This document shows, piece after piece, positions 1 to 10,720 of a DNA stretch of 64,000 nt. The position numbers and the translations under genes were made by a program. The stretch spans positions 66,829,715-66,893,714 of the forward strand of contig NW_023605083.1 of the NCBI RefSeq assembly GCF_014898055.3, in the 5' to 3' direction. The stretch is from Talpa occidentalis (taxonomy: Eukaryota > Chordata > Mammalia > Eulipotyphla > Talpidae). The notes beneath the pieces were generated by a model. The model saw only the letters and a program-made list of their open reading frames with translations. It was not told where the DNA came from and searched no databases. Numbering within the stretch: position 1 is the stretch's first letter; every line of letters begins with the position of its first letter.

Positions 1-59
1 GAGGCTGTGGACAGCTTCACAGTGTGGCGCTCAACCGCCTGCGCCACCAGGGAGGCCCG
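1..59 (-). mobile_element. tRNA-derived SINE, head fragment cut by window edge
   Basis: The reverse complement reads as the 5' head of the young SINE family seen at 21480, 30709, 32597 and 33085 (CTCCCTGGTGGCGCAG followed by a GTTGAGCGC segment). Only the head is inside the window; the rest lies to the left. Confidence 0.8.
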
Positions 60-64
60 ATAGT

Positions 65-690
65 TATAATTTAAAAAAATGGTGAAGATAGATAGAAATT
101 GGACTTCTATACATTGTTGGTGGATACATAACATGGTTCAGCTATTGTGGAAAAGTTTGTTGTTCCTCAAGACATGAAACATAAAATTCCCATATGAGCC
201 TTTCATTCCAACCAAGGTACATGCTCCAGATCATTGAAAACAGATATTGAAACCAGTACATGTGTTTACAGAAGCACTATGAACCATAACCAAAAGGTGA
301 AAAAGTCCAAATGTCCATCAGTGGGTGAATGGATAAACAAATTGCAGTAAGTACACACAAAGGGATATATTATTCAGCCATAAAAAAGAATGAAGAATTG
401 GTGAAATAATTCAGACACAAAAGTGAAAGAAGACAGATACAAAAAGTTACATATCATCTGATTCCATTTATATGAAATTTTCAGAATACATAAATCCATG
501 TATTAGACACAGATTCGTAATTGCCAGGGACCAGACAGAAACTAATTAATGGGTAAGAAGTCTTACTTTGGTGTGACAAAATCTAGTGGAACTAGATAAA
601 AGATGGCTGTTGCAAAAGACTGAATATATTAAATGCCACTGAATTATTCACTTGAAAGTGGCTAATTTTGTTAGGGAATTTCACTTCACT
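65..690 (+). mobile_element. Old L1 3' end (5'-truncated)
   Basis: Typical L1 ORF2 C-terminal and 3'UTR wording in decayed form: the stretch about gaatggataaacaaa, then ttattcagccataaaaaaga, a decayed 3'UTR, and the end motif aatgccactgaattattcac. No open frame survives. The divergence suggests an old L1M-type copy. Confidence 0.75.
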
Positions 691-842
691 GAGATATTTT
701 TTAAGAGACTGGGAGCAACCCAAACATAAAAAGCCAAACTGTTAAAAATAATAGGCTAAAACCAATGCTGTTAGATGTCAGGATAGTGATAAATCAGAGG
801 GGTAGAAAAGGTAGTCACTGTAAGGGAATAGGAATGATGTTT

Positions 843-881
843 CTTTGTAATCTAGCCAATGCCAAGGCCTAGATTACAAAG
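843..881. repeat. 13-bp perfect inverted repeat
   Basis: CTTTGTAATCTAG at 843-855 is matched by CTAGATTACAAAG at 869-881 with a 13-bp spacer. It sits at the left edge of the LTR-like segment that follows. It may be an element terminus or a chance palindrome. Confidence 0.7.
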
Positions 882-1345
882 CATAAGATCCAAGCAGGTA
901 TCACACCATTGTAGGGAGTGTCTAGAGCACAGACCCAAAGGTAAAGATATGGAGATTGAGCCCAAGGTAGAATCTCCAGTCCCTTTCAGATTCTGCATAG
1001 TTACCCAAAATCAGCAACTAAATGAAGGCTCACAAAAGGAGGGAGCCCTCCCAAAGAGAAGACTATTATCAGTGCAGTCTCTGCACTGGCACAGGCAGCA
1101 CTCTGACTGCCCACCTGTGCATATGCAGGCGCTTCCTTTTACCAACTCTCTCCCTCTGCAGACAGCAGCCTCCTGTTTGCCCATGACCTGTGCCATGCCG
1201 GACTTCTCTTCACTGAACTCCCTCAGCAAAGGCTCCTCTCTTCAAGGCCGCCCGGCTGCAACCATGCAGACCTTTCTCAGCAAACCTGCCCCTTTTGGGG
1301 CAGCTCTTCCTGCCCGCTTGTGTCCCTTTCCCTAATAAACCTGCT
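882..1345 (+). mobile_element. Candidate solo LTR / retroviral-type repeat
   Basis: The sequence is pyrimidine-rich and ends in a CCCTTTCCCTAATAAA polyadenylation motif followed by CTGCTCTTTAAA, the layout of a gammaretroviral-type LTR U3-R. A 158-codon open frame spans it but has no recognisable domain. No clear TG...CA ends or target-site duplication were identified, so the call is weak. Confidence 0.3.
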
Positions 1346-1367
1346 CTTTAAATATATATAAAAAAGG

Positions 1368-1498
1368 AGACTTCTGGGATGCTGGTAATGCCTTGTTTCT
1401 TGACCTCAGTGCTGGTTATACCAGCCTGCTCAATTTACGAACATTCTTTAAGCACCTTTTTTGTATGTATGTTATATATCAATAAAAAAAAAAAAAAA
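1368..1498 (+). mobile_element. L1 3'-end fragment with poly-A tail
   Basis: The phrase gggatgctggtaatgccttg, then cttgacctcagtgctggtta, then tgtatgttatatatcaataa and an A-run form the standard end of old L1M elements. It could belong to the same insertion as the fragment at 65-690, split by the LTR-like segment. Confidence 0.65.
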
Positions 1499-2700
1499 AC
1501 TTTTTAGCATGATTGGCAATTTTCCTCCAAAGAAAGAAGACAATTTTCTAGAGCAATAGAAAGCCTCACTTCAGTTCTTGCAGAGGAACTAGCATCCACA
1601 TCTCCACCCAAACTGGCATCTGTTTGGGGATAAGGGCAACAGAGAAACTACACTGGGAAAGAAAGGTGCCAGGAGAGTTATATAAACACAGAATTGCCAA
1701 CAGCTTTGTCAATGTGTGTCTAAGTTTAGGTTCCTTTAGAAGAAAAGCCTGAGGCAAGGATTCAAGTGGGTGTAGTTTATCTAGATAGTAATCAACCAGC
1801 AGAAGAGAGGGGGTGTGAAATAAAGATGGGAAGGTGATCCAAAGGGGGGGGGGTTATCAATATAGCGAGCTCCTGCAGCTCAGTCTCCTTGGGGAACTCG
1901 AGCCCACTCTTCAATGACCCTGCCCAAGAAATTAGGGAGTCACAGGATAACCCAGCATTTCCACATCATGTGCTGGAGGGGAAAAGGGCAACCAGAAAGG
2001 GCGCTCAGGCAGAGATGTGGACACCAGCTGAGAGGCTGGCCTGGCGTGGCCCGGAGTGTCACAGCTAAGGGAGATGAGCAGGGCTCAAGGGGATCTGCAA
2101 CAATACTGAAGTGTTCGGACATTGTTCTGAAGGTGCCAGACAGACCTGGATGTTTTGGGGGAACAGATTTCAGTTTCGAGCTGGAATCCTTTGTGTGGGA
2201 CAAGGGCTGCTGGTGAGAAGCAGGCTGGTCTGGGCCCAAAAGGCAGCTGGAGCAGTGGCACAGGTGAAAAATAAGCTGCCAGTGGTGGGGCAAGGATGGA
2301 AAGAAGCAGTTGGAGTCAAGAGAACTGTAGGAAAAAGTGGGGTTCCCATCAGTAACTAATTTGATAGCGAGGTCTAGGGAAATGAGGTGGTATGATTTCC
2401 TTGGACTACATATGTTCGCTGTGGACAACTGGATATTTAAAGGACAGGACATATAAAGAGCAAAAGGCAGCCCAAAATAGTGTGAAGACCCTAAAAGGTC
2501 AAGTTCATAGTCATTCATTTTTCACAGAAAAGCGAAATTGAGTGTAGGAAACATGTGCACAGAGAGTCACCAGCATTAAGCCCCTGACTGAGTAAAGGAC
2601 TTTCTGTCTACAGCTTACAACGTCCTTGACTTTTATTGAAGTTAGGGTCAAGGGAACTTCTTAAGAATGATGGCATCTCATCATAGTGCTCCAACTCCCT
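1499..2700. other. Intergenic sequence, nothing certain
   Basis: No recognisable exon or RNA gene. The longest frame here (1940-2518, minus, 192 codons) has no family resemblance and overlaps frames on the other strand. A 10-base G-run lies near 1844-1853. It may contain old LTR debris. Confidence 0.5.
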
Positions 2701-2702
2701 TT

Positions 2703-2850
2703 TCTAGACCAGTGGTTCTCAAACTTCAGCACACATCAGAATCTTCCGAAAGACTTGTTAAGATTTCTAGACCCCACCCAGAGTTTCTGATGCAGCAGTT
2801 CTGGAATAGGGTCCAAGATTTGCATTTCTGAGATATAAATGACGTGCTTG
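2703..2850 (+). mobile_element. MER5A-type hAT-Charlie DNA transposon remnant
   Basis: It opens with agtggttctcaaacttcag, followed by catcagaatct, accccacccagagtttctga and ttgcatttctgag, the characteristic order of MER5A. The right terminal repeat is missing. Confidence 0.8.
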
Positions 2851-3940
2851 CATTGTAGGGAGGAGGCGTCACCAGAAATGGGACTGGAGAAAAGAAAGGG
2901 GAAGTCTAGGAAGATCTAGCACTTTGGGTAAACCTTGAAGAGATGTAGAACTTTGGAAAAGCAAAGAAAGGTTAGTCTGGCTGAGAAGACCTTAGGTTAA
3001 TCTACCTTCAGGTATCTGCATTGCCTACTACATGGATGTCCTTCTTCCTTCCCAAATACAGGGGAATATACAGCAGTGTCCCAGGCCACGAGTTTGTCCC
3101 GGACGTGGGGTCCTCTCCTATGGATCCTACCAGAACCCTGTACAGAAAAGAAGCGGCTCCTTCCCCTTGATAATCTTTGCACCTTGCACTGCACAGAACA
3201 CATTCCTTCCCAAGATGCAAAACACATCAAGGTAGCACAGACCACAAGTGGGAAGGGAGGTGACCAGAACAGACATCCCTCTTTCCCCAGTCCTTGAAAC
3301 ATGGACACAGCACATCTAACCATGTGTACACATGTGTATGTACACACACACACACAAGCACACACCCCTCTCTACCAGCACACTCCCAACGACCAATTTC
3401 AAAACCACTTCTATGGAGCCACAGAGAAGATTTCCGTTCCAGACTTGGAGGGCACAGCCAAGACCTAAAGCCAAGCCCTGATATTTCTCTCCCGCTAGGA
3501 GAATGGCTTCCCATTGGGTTGTTATAAATTTTTCTCTGTGTTGATATTTTAAGAATATTTTTCATGGAGCTCCCAGCCAAATGCTTTCATCTCAAACATC
3601 TGCAGTTCTTCTGAAATGCCTGTTAACACATATGAAGCATCAGTCCTTGGCAGTCCATTCACCTGTAAATTCAGATTGTCTCCTGAACCTGAGATCTGAG
3701 ACAGGTGCCCTTCTGCAAAATACAGATGCCTCAGGCTTAACTTGCATGCACCCTTCACTACAGACCCTGCCTGCCTAGCCATTCTTCACTCAGTGCTCCC
3801 ACAAACCAGATTTTCCTTATGTAGCTTCGCAAACCACGAACTCTCAGTTCTGAAGTTCTGAGCTATGGACTCAAGCACTGCTCTTGACCTGAGCACTCTC
3901 CCTTATGCACGCATAGCTCACTCCTATCCTTCATATCCTT
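2851..3940. other. Intergenic sequence with a short CA repeat
   Basis: No exon recognised. A short alternating CA stretch lies at about 3342-3363. Overlapping frames on both strands between 3000 and 3780 are short and have no domain. Confidence 0.5.
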
Positions 3941-3941
3941 A

Positions 3942-4210
3942 GAAAAGCATATTAATAATGACTACTATAGCTTACATTGATTGCAGACTTGCTGTATGCT
4001 TGACTTTAAGTACTTCACATGCAATCCTTTTTTTTAATATAAGCAAAATCCATTGATAGAGAATACTGGCATTCTTACTTTACACATGAGCAACAGGAAG
4101 TTAGAAATTTTAAATAAATTTCCCCAGGTCATATAGCTGGTAAGGGATGAAATCTGAATTTGAACCCAGGCAGTGTGATTCTAACCCCCAGAATATAACT
4201 GCCTAATGAA
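3942..4210 (-). mobile_element. MIR SINE, reverse orientation
   Basis: The MIR complement order is visible: a length-variable core, ccccaggtcatatagctggt, then gaatttgaacccaggcagtg and ttctaac. It is interrupted by a T-run at 4028. Confidence 0.75.
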
Positions 4211-5755
4211 ACTCCTCAAAGATTTGTCCAATCTCTACCAAGCTAGTTCCCACCCGTCAGTTCCCACAGTCCCTATTTCCTCTAAAGTTCTTTTACTCAT
4301 ACTGCACTCATTGTCTGTTTACTTCTTCCATCCTCAAAGACACACAGAAGCCGCTTCTCATTCAACCTGTATCCCGTGACAAATCGTAGGTCTTCTGTGA
4401 TTGATTGAGGAAGATCCACATAAATTTAGACAGAGCCTGTGTTAAGTACCAGCCTTGAAAAAACACATGCTAATCCAATTAGCGACATAAACTCCAGGCT
4501 GCAACTAAACCAATTAAGAGAACCCAGTTTTCAACACTTTGGTAGTGTGTACTAACATAAATATCATATACCAACTACCAGTCTTTTTCATTTGTTCATT
4601 AAAAAAGTTACCCCCAACCACTTCTAATTGCTAAGCTTCCAAAGTTGGGCATGTGATTAAAGATAGAAAGCCTCATAAAAAAATAAATCAGTAATTTCAA
4701 CACAGGGTACATTCCTGTGTTTGGATAACAGTCAAATATAGGAGCTTTGATGGAGTAGAAAGTTACCTTTAAAATTTTGATGCCAGGTGGGGAGTTGGGC
4801 ATACAGAAGGACATCTGGGCACCTGAGATGGGGTTGGCCAAACCAAGAATAGCCCAGAAACCAGGAGGCCTAATGGATTTTAGTTAGAAGACAGGTCAGA
4901 CTTCATTGATGCCTATTTGACATACAGCAACATCCTGCCTCAGGCTGGGAGACTGCAAACAGAGCTTCCAACTGGTGGCAGGAAATGGGTTGGCTTTCTG
5001 TATTGACCTGCAATCCTTTTGGGGGACACCCTTAGATTCTGAATGAAAAGGTTGTTGGTTACTAGTTAGTTCACAGAGCTGATGCTTATCAATCTCCTAG
5101 GCTTAGCTGTCTTGATCTAATCACCACCTAGACATCTGACCTCTCAACCATCACCTGTCTAGGTCATTTAGACGTTCAGATCCATTATGCCCCATCTTTG
5201 CAGGTTTTCTGGTAAAGTAATATGCCTTCCTGTCTTTCCTGTCCTAAGTGGTCAGTCTCCCTTCTTCCTGTCTCTGCTTCCTGTCTCTCTTCTTTGAGCT
5301 TCCAATCCCATTGCAAATGACCAAAAGCAAACAACAAACTTAGAGATAACAGGGAATCCTACTACTAGAATGAGACACAAAATTCCCTCTGCACTTGTGC
5401 TAAACCCCAGGTCCATCAACAGCTTGCTGGCCTCTGAACTGTCTGCCCAGCACTGTCCAGTGCTCCGTGGCCATTGAGCCCATGAAACCCTGCTAGTCTT
5501 AGTGGAGATGTGCTGCCAATGGAAAAATACACCCTGGGTTTCCAAGCACAGTGTAAAATTTCATTAACAATCATTTAAATTGCTCCAATGTTGAAATGAT
5601 AATATACTCAATATTTTGGGTTAATAAAATGGATCATGAAATTTAACTTCAGTCATTTCTTTTTAATTTTTTGAATATGGTGACACTAGGAAATTTAAAA
5701 TTCCAAGTGATTCTGTGGCTCAGCATTGATCTAACAGATACTCAAGTTCAGCCTT
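4211..5755. other. Intergenic sequence, nothing recognised
   Basis: AT-rich sequence with no exon, RNA gene or named repeat that I can support. Frames at 4608-4841 and 5252-5545 (minus) are short and featureless. Confidence 0.5.
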
Positions 5756-6135
5756 GACTCCTGCCCCTCATCCAATCACAATCTCTGCACACTCAATCCC
5801 CTGCAGGCCTTCTCACCTTGCACGTCCTTGATCACTACCCAGGCCTTATTTATCCTGAACATTTTTTCATTTACTCTTACTCATTTGGTCCAGAGTTCAG
5901 ATGTGACTTCCCTGGAGTACTGTGGTATGTGCTCAGCCTTGCAAATTTGCTTTAGGTGTTCTTGCCTGTGACTGCTTGGCCCTTCTGCTTCTACACTTCA
6001 GAACACTTGTCAGTGTTCTGCTGTAATTGACATTGTCCATCCCTCCAGACCATAAGCCACAAGAGTGAAGGAATTGCTATTATTCATGGTACATAGTAAA
6101 TGTTTAATAGTTAAGGAGTGAATGAAGCAAGAAAC
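5756..6135 (+). mobile_element. L2 LINE 3' end
   Basis: A C/T-rich L2 tail: cctcatccaatcac, a decayed middle, cagaccataagccacaagag, then a terminal run resembling acatagtaaatgtttaatag and gagtgaatgaa. Confidence 0.7.
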
Positions 6136-6182
6136 CCAGTCTGATTGTACCACACCGGCAGCTCCCAGCACCCTACGACCAG

Positions 6183-6440
6183 GATCGGTAAACTACCTTC
6201 CACATGCCTCTCAGCCACTGCTATAAATCACATTTTATTGGAATACACTTATGTTTATTCATTTACAAACCATCTACAGCTTCTTCAGTGAAGCAGAGGG
6301 GAGCAGTTGCAGTGGAGACCATGTTGCCCATAAATGCTAAAGTCTTTATTACAGATTTATAGAGAGTTTGCTAGCTCAGCTAGCTTAGTCAGCGGCACCT
6401 AAGACTCTTCAACAAAAAGTTTGCTGGTTCCTGTGCTAGC
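6183..6440 (+). mobile_element. Old DNA-transposon-like repeat (same family as 44108-44342)
   Basis: It runs from gatcggtaaacta through ttttattggaatacacttat to gtttgctggttcctgtg. The same word order recurs at 44108-44342, so this is a dispersed family. I believe it is an old mammalian hAT-type element, but the exact name is not certain. Confidence 0.55.
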
Positions 6441-6479
6441 AGCTAACACTTCAGGACAGGTTGCTGCTTACCTGTTCAG

Positions 6480-6900
6480 CTTATCTGATGGCACTTCACC
6501 TACAATACCTCTCTGTTTCATATGTGCTGGCAAACCACCATGGCCATTCATGCCCATCTATTCCATCTCCAGACCACACCATAGCTCTCTATACTCTTAG
6601 TATCCACAATATGCAAGGAGAATTGGATAATCAATAATTAAAATAAACACATACTCTGTAATAAGTCTTCCTCCTCTAGACTGTAAACTGTACCAGAGCA
6701 GGGACAACTTGTTCATTCCACACATACTCATTAAGTGCCCACGATGAGTGGAGTAGTGTTTAGGGCAGAACAGCCCCCAGGCACAGGGCACTGTGCCTAA
6801 AGGAATGGAGCAGTGAGGTAGCAGCAAGGTCACGCTGCCCCAACTGTGTCCCCATGTCCACCCCTTGCAGGCAGGTCGCAGTTCCCAGCACACATTTGAG
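6480..6900 (+). mobile_element. Probable L2 3' fragment
   Basis: ctagactgtaaactgtacca, gagcagggacaacttgttca and the following ctcattaagtgcccac match the L2 end signature (a gactgtgagct...gggcagggac-type motif). Confidence 0.45.
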
Positions 6901-7009
6901 TGAATGAAATAAAATCTTCAACCTGATTCACACGTCTATGCAGTGACATGAAATTAGGAGTCAGCTCTTTTTCTGTTCCTGGCTATGCGAGGCAGGCAAG
7001 TCAGGAAGT

Positions 7010-7262
7010 GAGGGTGAAGAATACAGATTTCAGAAACAACATACCTGGGCATCCATCAAACTCTGCCACTGGTTCACTGTGCTTGTGGGCAAACTGTAGA
7101 CCCTTGTGTCCTCCTGATCTGTGAAGTGTGGGTATGGACAGCCATCTTGCAGAACTATCAATACGCTACATGCAAGGCACACGCACAGACAAGTGCTGGC
7201 CTGCAGCGGGTGCTTCCTAAGTGTTGGCTCTCATTGTCATCATCATCACTGTTGTTATCATT
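7010..7262 (+). mobile_element. MIR SINE
   Basis: Forward MIR order: cagatttcagaaacaacata, actctgccactggttcactg, ctgatctgtgaagtg and a final tgttggctctcattgtcatc. Confidence 0.65.
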
Positions 7263-9504
7263 GCCCAAGTCAGGGCATGCGCAAACTTTAGGACCCTCAT
7301 TGGCCAAGTGGGGACCCATCCTATCTGTTGTGGTCACCTTGCTGTGGGGATCCTACCAGAGACATTAATGAGAGGATTTCCTAACCTGTCAAGTGCTCTC
7401 CGGAGGTGAGCCACTGTGAGGATTAACTGCCAGCTGTGTAGGCCAAGCCACAGTCAACACACCTACAAGGAACAAATATCTGGAGACCTAGCATTCCATC
7501 CTTTCCACCTCTGCTGCCCTTTCCTCGGCTGCTCTGGCTCTTTCCTCACTCAGGCCCGCCTCCCACCCAGGGTAGGCGCTCAGCTCCAGGCCTGCAGTGA
7601 GAAGAATAACATTCTTCTGTTCTCTGTCCAGTGTGGAAATTCCATCTCCTTGCAGTTTCCATCATGTCAGAGCTGCACTGAGGGTCCATTAAGGCTTCCT
7701 ATGAGGAGAGAGGAGGGTGTGGAGAGAAGGAATGGGAATCCCTTTCACTGGGACTTCTACAAACACCCCTAGACAAAATCTTTCCACCCAGCCACCAAAG
7801 CCCTCAGTGGGTCGTGGCCACCGCTAGAAGCAGGTATTTTTCATTAGTCCAAAAGTAAACGAATGCTTCATTGAATCAAGCACACAACCATTTCAGTTTT
7901 TCCCCCAACCATTTTTTTCCCTTTTGCTTTCCTAAACACAACACTGTCTGGGTTAGTCCTTAAAGCAGTTCTAGATTTAAGGCTGAGACTGCTTTATAGG
8001 GAGTCCCCAAAAGTAATTCAATTCTGTTCAACACACAGTTATGGAGCATCAGGCTTGTGCCAGGCAGGCACCATTGCCACTGGCCCAGAGGTGAGTGGAA
8101 CATGGCACTGTTGTTGGAAATCTGTCTTTAGCAGAGAACGTCATAACATCCAGAATCTTCTGACGTGTTATGGTGGGTTATCACAGATGTACCCTCAGTA
8201 CTTGGGGAGCTCAGAGGAGGGGGCAGGTGACCAGCCTTTGTGTTACACAGAACCAAGCACATGGTATGTCTTCCAGGGGAATATCGTGAACAGCTAAATG
8301 TACACTCTATCTGAGAGGTCAAAGGAGGCTTCCCCCCAAAACACTCTTGGGTCATGGTGAATGTCTGTGCCAGGGTCACAGGTTGCTCAGCAGAGGCAGA
8401 ATTTGGATAAAAGGAATTTACTGTGAGCTTTTGGGGGTGCTTAGTCCACAGGTCTCAGCCTGTGAGGGAAGGCTAGAGAACAAGATTTAAAAGAGCCAGA
8501 TGGACATAGTTTCAGGCACTCGGCAGAGCTACAAGAATCTCATGCAGACTATTGCTAAACAATCCCCAACTGATCTTTTCTTGAATCCCTCTGCTGAAGA
8601 TTCAGGGCCTGGGGAGTGAGCCCAGGTCGCTTGCCTAGATTAATGGGAAGACTCAGCTGGAGTCGGAGAACATAACACTCCGAAGTTCCTCCAAAACCAT
8701 AACCAATGGAGCAGAGGTGACTCTCCACTCTCCAAAAAATTAGGGTACTGCTGAACCACCCAAAAGACACTGCAGCTATGCAGACAGAAAAAAACAGCAA
8801 GGTTATGCACACTCATGCAAGCAGCATGAGCAAAAGTATGGACACCTCAAAAAAAAAAAAAATCAAGAATGGGCAGAGAATTTCAAGCAACTTGGCAGCA
8901 CTTGGGTGTAAAGCAAGAGACAAAGTATCTGGGTCTGAATTGGGGCACCACTCGGAGATGCTTCAACTTGAAATGTGCACTGTGGAGTAAGGGGCTAATG
9001 AAAGAGGCTACAGAACCTGGCCCCACCTTGCCTGTGTCACCGCTGCATAGAAATATTGTGCTATTTTTGCCCAGTGTCAAGGGCTGCAGCACGTTCTGTG
9101 GCTGCTACATCCCACTGATACTGGCATAAATAGGTTCAACAAGTCCAAATACCATTCGCCCAATTACAGTTGTGCTGAGCAGGCCCTGAGCTTGGCCCAT
9201 TCCCAACTGGGAGTTGCACTTGGAGACTTAAAAGGAACAAGGGCAACAATTTCTCATCTGCAGCCCATGCCCCATGCCCCCAGCCAAGCACAGAAACCTC
9301 TGCTGCCCAATAATCATCCTTTGTTCTGTTTTTGTTTGTTGATTTTGTTTTTAGCACCAGCTCCAGTGTCTTACGTAACAGAACATGTGGTTGGGTGAGA
9401 AGCTCTTTCTCCTTGAAGTTAAGATTTTCCTGGAACAAATATCGAAGCCAAGGGAATAGGCAAATGAAAACTAAAGAAGCAGCTAAATCCAAGCTTCATC
9501 TATG
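7263..9504. other. Intergenic sequence, nothing certain
   Basis: No exon or RNA gene recognised. It contains a 13-base A-run near 8849. Several 60-118-codon frames are scattered on both strands without any protein resemblance. Confidence 0.5.
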
Positions 9505-9720
9505 CCCGGCTCTGAACCAGGCTATGTCTTATTATTTATTATGCCTTCCCTACAACATCACAGTGAGGTGATGAATCTGGTGATTCCTGTTTTTCTGAGG
9601 GGAAAGGTGAGGTCCATGCCCTTAAAGTTCCTAGGTTTGGGAAAGATGGAATTTAAGTTTGACTCCAAAACCAATTTCCATTCTTCAGAATTGCTCTATC
9701 CCTCCAACAGTTCTTTCTGT
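9505..9720 (-). mobile_element. MIR SINE, reverse orientation
   Basis: The order is ggctctgaaccaggctatgt, a decayed core with ttattatttattatgccttc, then cagtgaggtgatgaatctgg and a shortened end. This fits a degraded MIR complement. Confidence 0.35.
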
Positions 9721-9984
9721 AGTTAGTTTGAGATCTGAATCTCAGCTTGATTGATTCTCTGCGCCTCTCTAGGTATGAAAAGCTGACCAGCACACACAAA
9801 GCAGCCCTTTAATTGGAGATGAAACTGGCCTTCCTGGACTATTTTCTTGTTCTCACTCTACTCTCTGCCTTGCGCTGCAAGTCTACTGCTGCCATTTCCA
9901 AAGATGAGATGACACCTTGTACAGTCGCCATGTAAATTACAAACCCTCAGTGCTCTAGTTGGAAAAGTTCTCCAAAATTATCTA

Positions 9985-10150
9985 GATCTGTGTTTCTTAA
10001 ACATGGCAGGCATCAGAACCCCCTGGGAAACATGCTAGAATACATATTCCCAGGTCTCTCCCAAGATTCACTCAAATGGATCTCAGGGAAAAGGGCCTGG
10101 AATCTAGGTCTCCCAGGTTCCGAGGCCATTTGGATGTGTGATTCAGTTCT
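9985..10150 (+). mobile_element. MER5-type DNA transposon remnant
   Basis: tgtgtttcttaaacatggca, catcagaaccccctgg and a decayed ctagaatacatattcccagg-type core resemble hAT-Charlie MER5 copies such as the one at 2703. Confidence 0.45.
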
Positions 10151-10594
10151 CCACATTACATTGCCTGCGAGATCAAGATACCAAGAGAAGAAGAAATCTA
10201 CACAAGGCCATGCAGCCCATGGTTTATATTTTCATTTTCTGATAAGGCAAGGCCAGCCTTGCAAGGCGAGCAGACACCCTCTAAACACACGCCTCTGGCT
10301 CTGGCCTAGGAAGGCCACTCATCGACAGCGGTGTTGACTAGCTTGCAAGTGAGTGAAGAAACTTCGTCATCCGGGATCGTAAAACCTGGTGAACCGCAAC
10401 CAGGCTGGTATTTGTGCTGCAGCACGGCCTGGAGGGGCTGATCGCCTTGGCACTGGCTGTGCTTTCCGAGCAGAGGGAAGGCTTTCTTCGCAGCCCCTCC
10501 CTACCTGCGAAGACGTCAGGGAAGGGGATGGGCCGGGGTTAGCGAGGGGTCAGGAAAGCACAGGAGATAGAATCAGGGAATATTCCACTCCGTT

Positions 10595-10720
10595 TCTTCC
10601 AGCTGTGTGACCTGGAACAGGTAAATGTTCCTTTCTGGCCTCAGTCTTCCCACTTCTGAAGTGCAGTGTAGACCTCTTGGTGCCGGTCTGAGTCCAGAGC
10701 TATAGAATCAGCACATCTCA
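10595..10720 (+). mobile_element. MIR SINE fragment
   Basis: cagctgtgtgacctggaaca, ggcctcagtcttcccacttc and a decayed end match the central MIR core. Confidence 0.65.

Noticed and set aside
1328..1345. AATAAA as the 3' end of a convergent neighbour such as PAPPA
   Set aside because: No coding exon or recognisable 3'UTR precedes it. The context looks like an LTR. The expected neighbour probably lies just outside the window.
1940..2518. 192-codon minus-strand frame
   Set aside because: No recognisable protein, composition like surrounding non-coding DNA, no splice context.
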